Part shown: in pieces, positions 46,136-53,285 of the stretch
Layout of the letters: each line of letters starts with the position of its first letter
How positions within the stretch are numbered: the first letter of the stretch is position 1
Notes under the pieces: generated by a model
What the model saw: only the letters and a program-made list of their open reading frames with translations
What the model was told of the DNA's origin: nothing
The model's database searches: none
NCBI RefSeq assembly: GCF_040538665.1
Contig: NZ_JBEWXT010000001.1
Coordinates: 2,382,501-2,446,500 of the forward strand
Length of the DNA: 64,000 nucleotides
Reading direction: 5' to 3'
Source: Aureibaculum sp. 2308TA14-22
Lineage (GTDB): Bacteria > Bacteroidota > Bacteroidia > Flavobacteriales > Flavobacteriaceae
Made by a program: the position numbers and the translations under genes

Positions 46136-46624
46136 TTAATGTGCTAAAAACTTTGCATGCCAACTTTTACTCGCTTGTACTTCCCAAGCGGATTGTAAAT
46201 CTGCCTTAGAATTTATCATATTGTTAAAAACGATGGTGTCAGCATTTATTTTATTTTGTGCCGCATATTTTTTAAAATCGCTTAACGAAACGGTATTTAT
46301 GTTTGTACCATCTTTAAAAGAAACATTCATTTTATTTAATAAATCAATAGCAAAGGCTTTTTCTATTTCTTTGATAATATGAACCGAACTATCTATGGAG
46401 CAACCTGAAACTTCATTTACGTTTTCGTCAACAGCTAAGATAACAAACTGATTGTATTCAATTTTAAACGAAGCCGTTAAATCATCACCATGGCGTTTCC
46501 AATTTTCAACAAAATTTCTTAGATAGTCGGAAATTTGTTCCACCTCGTGCTTGGTCAATGTTCTGTCTGCTTGATACACCCAAACTCTTGAAGTATTGGG
46601 CAATTCATTAAAATTTACATACAT
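46136..46624 (-). CDS. Conserved Bacteroidetes protein often labelled 'ABC transporter ATPase'
   Basis: A 162-aa cytosolic protein (NFNELPNTSRVWVYQADRTL; later SGCSIDSSVHIIKEIEKAF). Databases commonly call this family 'ABC transporter ATPase', but there is no Walker A, Walker B or signature motif, so that name is not supported. The conserved Gly-Cys-Ser-Ile-Asp-Ser-Ser block suggests a ligand or metal site. It follows the exonuclease gene after 9 nt on the same strand. Confidence 0.82.
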   Translation of the reverse strand: MYVNFNELPNTSRVWVYQADRTLTKHEVEQISDYLRNFVENWKRHGDDLTASFKIEYNQFVILAVDENVNEVSGCSIDSSVHIIKEIEKAFAIDLLNKMNVSFKDGTNINTVSLSDFKKYAAQNKINADTIVFNNMINSKADLQSAWEVQASKSWHAKFLAH

Positions 46625-46633
46625 AAGCTTACT

Positions 46634-47410
46634 TTAAAATAATTTAGTGTTTAAACTGCGTAATTTAATGGCAGTCAATACTTTTTTGGTGTATAACGGA
46701 AAATCTGCATTTTGTATCCATGAGTAATAGCCTTTGTCTTTTTCTAACACATCGGCTACTTTTTTTCCTTTATACTTACCAAAGGTAAAAATTTCTTCGT
46801 CTTTTTCATTAAACATAATAAAACCTGCAAAATCAGCTCGTTTTTTATGCGAAGAAAACTCATGTAAAAACTTTACATCATTTTCTAAATCGTCATATTT
46901 ATCTAATTGAGCTTTTAAAATTTCGTAGGTAGCAATGGTATCTGCCTCTGCCGAATGTGCATTTTCTAAATCCTTATCGCAATAATATTTATACGCTGCA
47001 CTTAATGTACGTTGTTCTTTTTTATGATAAATAACTTGCACATCAACCCCTACTCTATTCTTCATATCAAAATCAATACCAACCCGTAAAAATTCTTCAG
47101 CTAATAGCGGAATATCAAACCGATTCGAGTTAAAACCAGCCAAATCACAACCTTCAATTAATTGATTAATTTCTTTGGCCAATTCTGCAAACGTGGGTTC
47201 GGTTACTACTTTTTCATTATCAATACCGTGTATGGCAACAACCTCAGCAGGTATTTCCATTTCAGGGTTTACCAACCAGGTTTTACTTTCTTTATTTCCG
47301 TTTGGGTGTACTTTTAAAATGGAAATTTCTACAATACGGTCTTTGGCAATGTTAATGCCTGTCGTCTCTAAATCAAAAAATACAATAGGTTTATTTAGTT
47401 TTAATTTCAT
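46634..47410 (-). CDS. DnaQ-like 3'-5' exonuclease (DEDDh)
   Basis: A 258-aa exonuclease. ExoI FFDLETTGI (Asp-Glu), ExoII GFNSNRFDIPLL (Asp), ExoIII HSAEADTIATYEIL (His-x4-Asp) are all present, giving a complete DEDDh site. The C-terminal part (FTFGKYKGKKVADVL, YYSWIQNADFPLYTKKV) is the small domain found in exonuclease X-like proteins. It may process DNA or RNA ends; not the replicative proofreading subunit, judging by the tail. A palindrome and -10 element sit upstream. Confidence 0.92.
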   Translation of the reverse strand: MKLKLNKPIVFFDLETTGINIAKDRIVEISILKVHPNGNKESKTWLVNPEMEIPAEVVAIHGIDNEKVVTEPTFAELAKEINQLIEGCDLAGFNSNRFDIPLLAEEFLRVGIDFDMKNRVGVDVQVIYHKKEQRTLSAAYKYYCDKDLENAHSAEADTIATYEILKAQLDKYDDLENDVKFLHEFSSHKKRADFAGFIMFNEKDEEIFTFGKYKGKKVADVLEKDKGYYSWIQNADFPLYTKKVLTAIKLRSLNTKLF

Positions 47411-47427
47411 AGTTATTTTTAAAAAAC

Positions 47428-47446
47428 CAAAGATACAATTTGTATC
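47428..47446 (-). promoter_or_regulatory. -10 element and overlapping palindrome upstream of the exonuclease gene
   Basis: On the minus strand TATCTTTG (47435-47428) matches TAnnTTTG, 18 nt before the ATG. It overlaps the 15-bp palindrome GATACAATTTGTATC (47432-47446). This could be an operator covering the promoter; no TTG is found at the usual spacing. Confidence 0.4.
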
Positions 47447-47490
47447 AAGATATTTTATTATTTAACATTTTGTTTATTAGTAGATATTAA

Positions 47491-47525
47491 CTAAATTTAT
47501 TGGCTCTACGAGTCGCTAAATTTAG
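47491..47525 (+). repeat. Inverted repeat upstream of the PIN-domain membrane protein gene
   Basis: CTAAATTTA (47491-47499) and TAAATTTAG (47517-47525) are perfect 9-bp inverted arms with a 17-nt spacer that itself contains CTC-TAC-GAG. It lies 55 nt before the gene, where no consensus promoter is visible. Confidence 0.4.
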
Positions 47526-47579
47526 ATTTAAAAGTGTTTAAGCTTCTCGCTGGTACAAAGTGAAAACCGAAACCCAAAA

Positions 47580-49628
47580 ATGAATAAAGAAAGAGCAATT
47601 ACATATAGTTTATTATCTCACATTAGAAATAATGGAACGTTGGCAAAAGGTCCAATTGATATTTTTATTCCTTTGATTAAGCGAACCCTATCTAAAATGA
47701 ATATGGAAGGAATATTTAAAGGAAAAAGTATTTTAGAAATAAAAGCGGCAAGTGAAAAACTCTATCAAATTGATTTTCCTATCCCTGTCTTAAATAAAAT
47801 ACTGACACAAATTTGCAATGAAATAAATTCAGATGAAATGGAACATTTCATTTTATATCAAGATGGTTCCTTCGCTCTAAATCAATATTCTTTTACTGAT
47901 TATGAGGATTTAATTGAAACTCAAACAAATGAAATCAATGAACTGGAAGATTTGTTTAAAGATTTTTGTAATTCTTCCGAGTTGGAGATTGAAAATAGTA
48001 ATTCAATATTCAATTTTATTGAAAAAAATAAATTTACTCTTTCAAAATACATATCACATAGTCAAGAAACAAATGCAGCTGATTATACTAAAGAAGCACA
48101 ATTCATAGATTTTTTTAAGAGATTCCCAACAATATATGACAGAATCAAAAACATCTATATAGGTTCAATTATAGCTGGGTATATAGAGTATAATTCCGAT
48201 GATGCAAAAAGAGAGATAATATTACTTCTTGATACTAATTTTATAATTGGCTTGATCGATTTAAACACACCCGAATCAACACATACTTGTAATACTTTAT
48301 TAAAAATTGCTCAACAACAAAATTTTAAAATTCGCATATTAAAAGATACAATTGAAGAAACTATTAATTTATTAGAGGCGAAAGCAGAATATTTTGACAA
48401 ATCCTTTTTACAGAGAAAAATTAATGCAGAAGATGTTTATAATGCTTGTGAGAGAAGAAATTTATCAAGAACTGATTTAGAGCGTATAGCTGACAATTTG
48501 GAAAAAACAATAGCTGAATTAGGAATTACTATTTTACATAGCACAGATAAACTGAAAAGGGAGGCAAAATATACCGATTTATATAAAGTTTTCCAAGAAG
48601 TTCGGAATTCGAAAAAATCGGCTCTTCACGATGCTGCAGCAATTCTGTACGTAAGCAAACAACGTAAAAAGAGAATTAAAGAATTTGATAAAGTAAATGC
48701 TTGGTTTGTAAATAATTCATCTTCAGTAGTTGGTGATTCAATTTTTTTAAAAAATGGTTTTCAACCAGAAACAATTAAAGCAGATGATTTATTAAATATT
48801 TTATGGTTAAGTAACCCACAAGTTAACAAATCTATAGGCACAGACGATTTAGCGGAAATTGGTTTGACTTCAGCTATTTCATTAACTTTAAGCAAGGACT
48901 TACCAAAGTCAAAAATAATTCGAGACTTAGATGACAACATACACAAATACGCTAAAGAGGAAATTAGTGATACCGATATTATTAGAGTTGCAACACGAAT
49001 TACAAATAAGCAACTAAAAAATATTGAAGAATTAAATTTACTGGCGACAAATGACAAAGAAGAATTTGTAAAAAGACTTCAAGATGAAGCGAATAGACAA
49101 AAAACAATTGAAGAAAAAAGAATTCGAAAATTAGAAGAAGTATTTAAAAATATTTCAGCAAGAACAGATGAGCTAGAAAAATCAAAGAATGAATTTCGAG
49201 AAAAATCAAAAAATATTGATTCACTTTTAAAAGAAAAGGAGTCCAAAGAGAGTGAGTTAGAAGAAAAACTACTTGTTGAACAGAATAAAAACAGAGAAAT
49301 ATTAAGGGATACTTGGTACTCGGAACAACTAACTAAGTGGAGAAGAAAAACATGGATTGAATTCTTTATTTTTGCCTTAATTTTCATTCTTGGTATTATT
49401 TATATTCTTTTTGAATCTAATTGGAATTTAAAACAAGCTATCGCCTATTTCAAAGTATTAAAAGCAAACATTATTGTAAGTGCTTTGATTTCTTTGATTC
49501 TATTTATTTGGAACTATTTTAACATCAAAACTCTTTATGCCAAATACAGGAGTCATTCTAACATTCAAAATTTCAAAAAAGGGCTGAAGATACCTGAAAA
49601 AATGAAGGAGTTGAAGAAAGCCAAATAG
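47580..49628 (+). CDS. PIN-like nuclease domain protein with coiled coil and two C-terminal membrane helices
   Basis: A 682-aa protein I do not recognise as a named family. Residues 1-130 look like a helical, possibly winged-helix, region. Residues 213-400 look PIN-like: IILLLDTNFIIGLIDL (Asp218), acidic KDTIEETINLL (Glu259/260), LHDAAAILYV (Asp351) and VNAWFVNNSS followed by GDSIFLKNGF, in the order and spacing of a PIN active site. A charged coiled coil covers about 490-575. Two membrane helices (592-611 and 629-646) end the protein with a short basic tail. No toxin/antitoxin partner is adjacent. It sits alone, opposite in strand to its neighbours, between an exonuclease and odhB. A defence or RNA-cleavage role is inference. 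Confidence 0.72.
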   Translation: MNKERAITYSLLSHIRNNGTLAKGPIDIFIPLIKRTLSKMNMEGIFKGKSILEIKAASEKLYQIDFPIPVLNKILTQICNEINSDEMEHFILYQDGSFALNQYSFTDYEDLIETQTNEINELEDLFKDFCNSSELEIENSNSIFNFIEKNKFTLSKYISHSQETNAADYTKEAQFIDFFKRFPTIYDRIKNIYIGSIIAGYIEYNSDDAKREIILLLDTNFIIGLIDLNTPESTHTCNTLLKIAQQQNFKIRILKDTIEETINLLEAKAEYFDKSFLQRKINAEDVYNACERRNLSRTDLERIADNLEKTIAELGITILHSTDKLKREAKYTDLYKVFQEVRNSKKSALHDAAAILYVSKQRKKRIKEFDKVNAWFVNNSSSVVGDSIFLKNGFQPETIKADDLLNILWLSNPQVNKSIGTDDLAEIGLTSAISLTLSKDLPKSKIIRDLDDNIHKYAKEEISDTDIIRVATRITNKQLKNIEELNLLATNDKEEFVKRLQDEANRQKTIEEKRIRKLEEVFKNISARTDELEKSKNEFREKSKNIDSLLKEKESKESELEEKLLVEQNKNREILRDTWYSEQLTKWRRKTWIEFFIFALIFILGIIYILFESNWNLKQAIAYFKVLKANIIVSALISLILFIWNYFNIKTLYAKYRSHSNIQNFKKGLKIPEKMKELKKAK

Positions 49629-49669
49629 TTAACAGCGATAAGTGTAATCCTAATTTTATATTAAATAAA

Positions 49670-49768
49670 CTAAAACTCCCTATCCGTATCAAAGCCCTCT
49701 AAATACTCAGCAACACGTTTTACAAACATACCACCTAAGGCACCGTTGACCACTCTATGATCATAAGA
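49670..49768 (-). pseudogene. Detached 3' copy of odhB (last 32 codons)
   Basis: On the minus strand this encodes SYDHRVVNGALGGMFVKRVA and the remainder of the E2 C-terminus through EGFDTDREF and a TAG stop. It aligns without gaps to the true odhB end (50342-50439): 87 of 97 positions identical, all 10 differences being transitions. It has no start of its own, although an open frame from the flanking element runs into it (to 49954). It includes the catalytic DHRVVNG motif. Confidence 0.9.
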
Positions 49769-49774
49769 AGTTTT

Positions 49775-49798
49775 GTCTGGTCGAGCGGAGTCGAGACC
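49775..49798. repeat. GC-rich palindromic repeat, inverted copy
   Basis: GGTCGAGCGGAGTCGAGACC (49779-49798), preceded by GTCT, is the inverse complement of the core TCTCGACTCCGCTCGA found in the direct copies at 49821 and 50303. This sequence type is common between genes in Flavobacteriaceae. It directly adjoins the detached odhB tail. Confidence 0.7.
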
Positions 49799-49820
49799 TA
49801 TTACAACGGGAATAGTGAAT

Positions 49821-49852
49821 AACCTCTCGACTCCGCTCGAGGAGACACTCTG
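49821..49852. repeat. GC-rich palindromic repeat, direct copy 1
   Basis: A 32-bp sequence built around CTCTCGACTCCGCTCGAGG, then AGACACTCTG. It is identical at 31 of 32 positions to the copy at 50303-50334. The two copies flank the GIY-YIG gene in direct orientation. Confidence 0.75.
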
Positions 49853-49930
49853 ACTCCACTTAAGAAGACATACCTTAAGGAATGACAGAAGTACAGAAGT
49901 AACGTGTCTTGATTTTCGCCTTTTAATGTT

Positions 49931-49955
49931 GTCAGGTCGAGCCTTTCGGCTCACA
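49931..49955. repeat. Related hairpin repeat near the GIY-YIG 3' end
   Basis: GTCAGGTCGAGCCTTTCGGC and following TCACA contain the hairpin GAGCC-TTTC-GGCTC; the leading GTCAGGTCGAG resembles the GTCTGGTCGAG of the inverted copy at 49775. Probably a variant of the same repeat family. Confidence 0.5.
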
Positions 49956-49980
49956 CTTAAGACAGGATTAAGTTGAGACC

Positions 49981-50298
49981 TCAGTCATTTAATTTATTAT
50001 CCGAATGACTTTCATTTCTGCACTGAGCCAGTAACTGCAATAAATCGTAATCGCCATTAGCTAAAGCTAACTTCTTTTTACCGCTCCATTTTTTTATTTT
50101 CTTTTCAAAATAAATAGCCTGATTAACATCATTGAATTCTTGATGGAAAACAACTTCAACAGGTCTTCTCTTGTAAGTAAAGCTAGATTTATTTAATCCT
50201 AAGTTATGTTCATCTAATCTTCGAGATATGTCATTGGTTATACCTGTATACAATAAACCATCATTGCATTTTAGTATATAAACGTAGTATAAATTCAT
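49981..50298 (-). CDS. GIY-YIG nuclease family protein
   Basis: A 105-aa single-domain GIY-YIG endonuclease of the small YhbQ/SLX1-like type: YYVYILKCNDGLLYTGITND (the GIY and YIG strands appear as YVY and YTG), SRRLDEHNLGLN with the catalytic Arg, RRPVEVVFHQEF, and AIYFEKKIKKWSGKKKLAL with the conserved Glu. It lies directly downstream of odhB, in the same orientation, between two copies of a 32-bp palindromic repeat. Beyond these lies a second copy of the odhB tail. Related genes occur in multiple scattered copies in Bacteroidetes. It is probably the nuclease of a small mobile element. Confidence 0.9.
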   Translation of the reverse strand: MNLYYVYILKCNDGLLYTGITNDISRRLDEHNLGLNKSSFTYKRRPVEVVFHQEFNDVNQAIYFEKKIKKWSGKKKLALANGDYDLLQLLAQCRNESHSDNKLND

Positions 50299-50302
50299 GA
50301 TA

Positions 50303-50334
50303 AACCTCTCGACTCCGCTCGAGGAGACATTCTG
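50303..50334. repeat. GC-rich palindromic repeat, direct copy 2
   Basis: Same 32-bp sequence as 49821-49852 with one change (AGACATTCTG). It lies between the odhB stop codon (7 nt away) and the GIY-YIG ATG (5 nt away), filling almost the whole intergenic gap. Confidence 0.75.
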
Positions 50335-50340
50335 TTAATT

Positions 50341-51678
50341 TTAAAACTCCCTATTCACATCAAAACTCTCCAAATATTCAGCAACACGTTTTACAAACAT
50401 ACCGCCTAAGGCACCATTGACCACTCTATGGTCATAAGAGTGAGATAAGAACATTTTATGACGTATGCCAATAAAATCGCCTTCTGAAGTTTCAATAACT
50501 GAAGGTACTTTGCGTATAGCACCTAAAGCTAAAATGGCTACCTGTGGTTGGTTTATAATGGGTGTACCCATAACACTACCAAAACCGCCTACATTGGTAA
50601 CGGTATAGGTACCGCCTTGTGTGTCGTCTGGTTTTAATTGGCTGGTTCTGGCACGTTGTGCCAAATCGTTAACCGCTTTGGTCATGCCCATTAAATTCAA
50701 TTGGTCGGCATTTTTAATTACGGGTACAATCAGGTTGCCATCCGCTAAGGCAGTTGCCATCCCTAAATTGATGTTTTTCTTTTTAATTACTTTGTCGCCA
50801 TCCACCGAAATATTTATCATCGGGTAATCTTTAATGGCTTTGGCAACGGCTTCCATAAAAATTGGGGTAAACGTAATTTTTTCGCCTTCTCTTTTTTGGA
50901 AACTGTCTTTTATCTTGTTACGCCAATTGACAATTTTGGTAACGTCAACTTCAATAAAAGACTGTACATGAGCAGAAGTCTGTATTGAATTTACCATATG
51001 CTGAGCTACCAATTTGCCCATTCTGGTCATTTCTATGATTTCATCTTGTCCATTAACCGAAACTGGAGCTACAGGCGTTGTTTTTTGAGATTGAGCAGGT
51101 GTTTTGGCTTCAACTGGCTTGGTTTGTGTAGCTTGTTGAGGCATATTTCCTCTATTTGCTACATAAGCCAATATATCATTTTTAGTAACTCTATTATCTT
51201 TCCCTGTTCCTATTATGGCTTCTAATTCCGCCATAGAAATATTTTCCTTTTTAGCAATGGTTTTTACCAAAGGAGAGTAAAATTTACCCGAAGGAGAATT
51301 CCCAACCTCAGCAACAGGTTCATTTATAGCTGTAACTTCTGCAATCGAATTTTGAATCTCAATAACTTCTTGTGGTTCTTCAATTTTTGCTTCTTGTATA
51401 GGGACTTCAACTTTTGTATCTTCAACTACTCCATTTCCTGAAATTTCAATAATGGCCAGTGTTTCTCCAACTTTTACAACGGCATCTACATCATATAACT
51501 TTTCAACCAAAACGCCTTCTACTTCACTTGGCACTTCTGAGTCTACTTTGTCAGTAGCAATCTCTACAATGGCTTCATCTAACTCAATAGTATCCCCAAC
51601 CTCTTTTAACCAAGAAGTGATGGTTGCTTCTGCAACACTTTCGCCCATTTTAGGCAATTTCAGTTCAAATTTAGCCAT
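50341..51678 (-). CDS. odhB: 2-oxo acid dehydrogenase complex E2 (dihydrolipoamide acyltransferase)
   Basis: Transfers the acyl group from lipoyl-lysine to CoA in a 2-oxo acid dehydrogenase complex. A 445-aa protein: an N-terminal lipoyl domain (EIATDKVDSEVPSEVEG, lipoyl Lys44), an acidic linker, a peripheral-subunit-binding domain (FYSPLVKTIAKKENISMAEL) and the catalytic domain with SYDHRVVNGALGG (catalytic His). Whether it serves the 2-oxoglutarate or branched-chain complex is uncertain, so the symbol is tentative. The last 32 codons have a second copy 0.6 kb downstream, so this 3' end may have been replaced. The heme gene hemF lies 88 nt upstream. Confidence 0.93.
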   Translation of the reverse strand: MAKFELKLPKMGESVAEATITSWLKEVGDTIELDEAIVEIATDKVDSEVPSEVEGVLVEKLYDVDAVVKVGETLAIIEISGNGVVEDTKVEVPIQEAKIEEPQEVIEIQNSIAEVTAINEPVAEVGNSPSGKFYSPLVKTIAKKENISMAELEAIIGTGKDNRVTKNDILAYVANRGNMPQQATQTKPVEAKTPAQSQKTTPVAPVSVNGQDEIIEMTRMGKLVAQHMVNSIQTSAHVQSFIEVDVTKIVNWRNKIKDSFQKREGEKITFTPIFMEAVAKAIKDYPMINISVDGDKVIKKKNINLGMATALADGNLIVPVIKNADQLNLMGMTKAVNDLAQRARTSQLKPDDTQGGTYTVTNVGGFGSVMGTPIINQPQVAILALGAIRKVPSVIETSEGDFIGIRHKMFLSHSYDHRVVNGALGGMFVKRVAEYLESFDVNREF

Positions 51679-51766
51679 TGTTAGAATCTATTTAGAGTAG
51701 TGCAAAGGTATTAAATTGATAAATTAATACCCCCTTTTATGGTCAAAATTATTAAACTCCTAAGTT

Positions 51767-52675
51767 TTAAACCCAATCCTTGGGATTTTGCAATACGTTA
51801 AGCAATTTCTCTTCTTCGCTTCCCTTTTCAGGTTGATGGTTATATTTCCATTGCACATGAGGCGGCAAACTCATTAGAATACTTTCGATACGTCCGTTCG
51901 TTTTTAATCCGAACAAGGTGCCTTTATCATGTACTAAGTTAAACTCCACATAACGGCCACGACGAATTTCTTGCCAATTGCGTTGTGCTTCAGTGTAGGG
52001 TAATTCTTTTCTTTTTTCTACAATAGGCACATAGGCTTCTAAAAAACTATTGCCCACTTCGGTTACAAAATTGTACCAGTTTTGCATGGACATTCCGTCC
52101 GTTTTTTTACAATAATCGAAAAATAAACCTCCCAGACCTCTGGCTTCGTTACGGTGTGTATTGTAAAAATATTCATCGCAACGCTCTTTGTATTTTGGAT
52201 AAAATTCAGGATTGTGGTTATCACAAGCTTGCTTACACACTCGATGAAAATGTTTGGCATCTTCTTCAAACAAATAATAAGGGGTTAGGTCTTGACCACC
52301 ACCAAACCAACTATCCACGATTTCGCCTTGCTTATTGTACATTTCAAAATACCGCCAATTGGCATGTACCGTTGGCACAAATGGATTTTTAGGATGCAAC
52401 ACTAAGCTCAATCCACACGCAAAAAAGTCAGCTTCTTTAACGCCAAAATGCTGTTGCATGGTTTTTGGTAATTCGCCGTGGACCGCAGAAATATTTACAC
52501 CTCCTTTTTCAAAAAAGTGACCATTTTCTATAACTCTAGTTCTTCCACCACCACCTTCAGGTCGTTTCCAAATATCTTCTTTGAACTTGGCTTTACCATC
52601 AACTTCTTCTAGCTTTGAGGTTATGGTATTTTGTAAGTTTTCTATGTAGTTGTAAAATTTATCTTTCATAATCAT
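51767..52675 (-). CDS. hemF: Oxygen-dependent coproporphyrinogen III oxidase
   Basis: Converts coproporphyrinogen III to protoporphyrinogen IX with O2. The 302-aa length is normal. Signature blocks: WKRPEGGGGRTRVIENGHFFEKGG-type (key part GGGRTRVIENG), NPFVPTVHANWRYFEM, WFGGGQDLTPYYL, RNEARGLGGLFFDY, and RRGRYVEFNLVHDKGTLFGL (dimer/active site). It is the last gene of the heme transcript. The requirement for O2 points to an aerobic organism. Confidence 0.97.
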   Translation of the reverse strand: MIMKDKFYNYIENLQNTITSKLEEVDGKAKFKEDIWKRPEGGGGRTRVIENGHFFEKGGVNISAVHGELPKTMQQHFGVKEADFFACGLSLVLHPKNPFVPTVHANWRYFEMYNKQGEIVDSWFGGGQDLTPYYLFEEDAKHFHRVCKQACDNHNPEFYPKYKERCDEYFYNTHRNEARGLGGLFFDYCKKTDGMSMQNWYNFVTEVGNSFLEAYVPIVEKRKELPYTEAQRNWQEIRRGRYVEFNLVHDKGTLFGLKTNGRIESILMSLPPHVQWKYNHQPEKGSEEEKLLNVLQNPKDWV

Positions 52676-52730
52676 TTTTCTAATAAATCAACTCCAACTT
52701 CCGAGTTTGAACTATTTAAATCGACTGGCG

Positions 52731-53285
52731 TTATCCTTTTTTCATAAAATGTCCATTATGGGCTTCATATAACTCCATGTCTAAAGGTTGTTCACCAGGA
52801 GGGGTAAATTCTTTTATTAGCGTTTTAATCCACTTATATCCGCATTTTTTAGCTACACCAACACTAGGCAAATTATCTTTATGCGAAATAATTTGTAATG
52901 TTTCTAAACCTAATGTTTCAAAGGCATAATTTGACAAGGCCTTGACGGCTTTAGAAGTTAAACCTTGGCCCTCAACTTCATATCCAATACAATACGCAAA
53001 CTCTCCTTGTTTTTTCTCCCAATCTAATTCTTTAATATAAATAACCCCAGCAAGTTCCCGTGTTTCTGAATGTTTCAATGTAAAAAGAAATTCTTCTTTA
53101 TTCTCAAATTGTTTTACTTTTTTTTCTACAAAGAGTTTAGATAATGTAGGGCTTAAGTTTTCGGCTAAGGTATTTGGAAAGTAACGTTGTAATCGGTCTG
53201 CATTTGCCACCATAAAATTACAGATTTTCCAAGCGTCACCCGAATGTATCGGGTTAATTTCAAAACCGTCGAATTGATCAATCAT
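52731..53285 (-). CDS. GNAT family N-acetyltransferase (RimJ/RimL-like)
   Basis: A 184-aa acetyltransferase of the RimJ/RimL-like group: INPIHSGDAWKICNFMVANA, LAGVIYIKELDWEKKQGEFA, YCIGYEVEGQGLTSKAVKAL (acetyl-CoA loop Q/GxGxx) and HKDNLPSVGVAKKCGYK (conserved Asn). The substrate is unknown; relatives acetylate ribosomal protein N-termini or small molecules. It lies within the heme operon, and its start overlaps the stop of the EI24 gene. Confidence 0.9.
   Translation of the reverse strand: MIDQFDGFEINPIHSGDAWKICNFMVANADRLQRYFPNTLAENLSPTLSKLFVEKKVKQFENKEEFLFTLKHSETRELAGVIYIKELDWEKKQGEFAYCIGYEVEGQGLTSKAVKALSNYAFETLGLETLQIISHKDNLPSVGVAKKCGYKWIKTLIKEFTPPGEQPLDMELYEAHNGHFMKKG

Larger units (their letters stand above)
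49769..50341. mobile_element. Putative GIY-YIG element inserted at the odhB 3' end
   Basis: The about 573 bp lying between the two homologous odhB tails hold the GIY-YIG gene, two direct and one inverted copy of the palindromic repeat, and one hairpin variant. The left junction falls 8 nt upstream of the codons for the catalytic Asp-His of E2. No transposase, terminal inverted repeat or short target duplication is present; the 97-bp homology itself is what marks the edges. The interpretation as a mobile unit is inference. Confidence 0.6.

Noticed and set aside
47580-49628. Assignment of the PIN-like protein to a known toxin-antitoxin pair
   Set aside because: No small antitoxin-like gene overlaps or adjoins it, and at 682 aa with membrane helices it is unlike VapC toxins.
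49670-49954. Separate 94-aa gene
   Set aside because: Its C-terminal third is the detached odhB tail and the rest translates palindromic repeat DNA; it is an accidental fusion frame.
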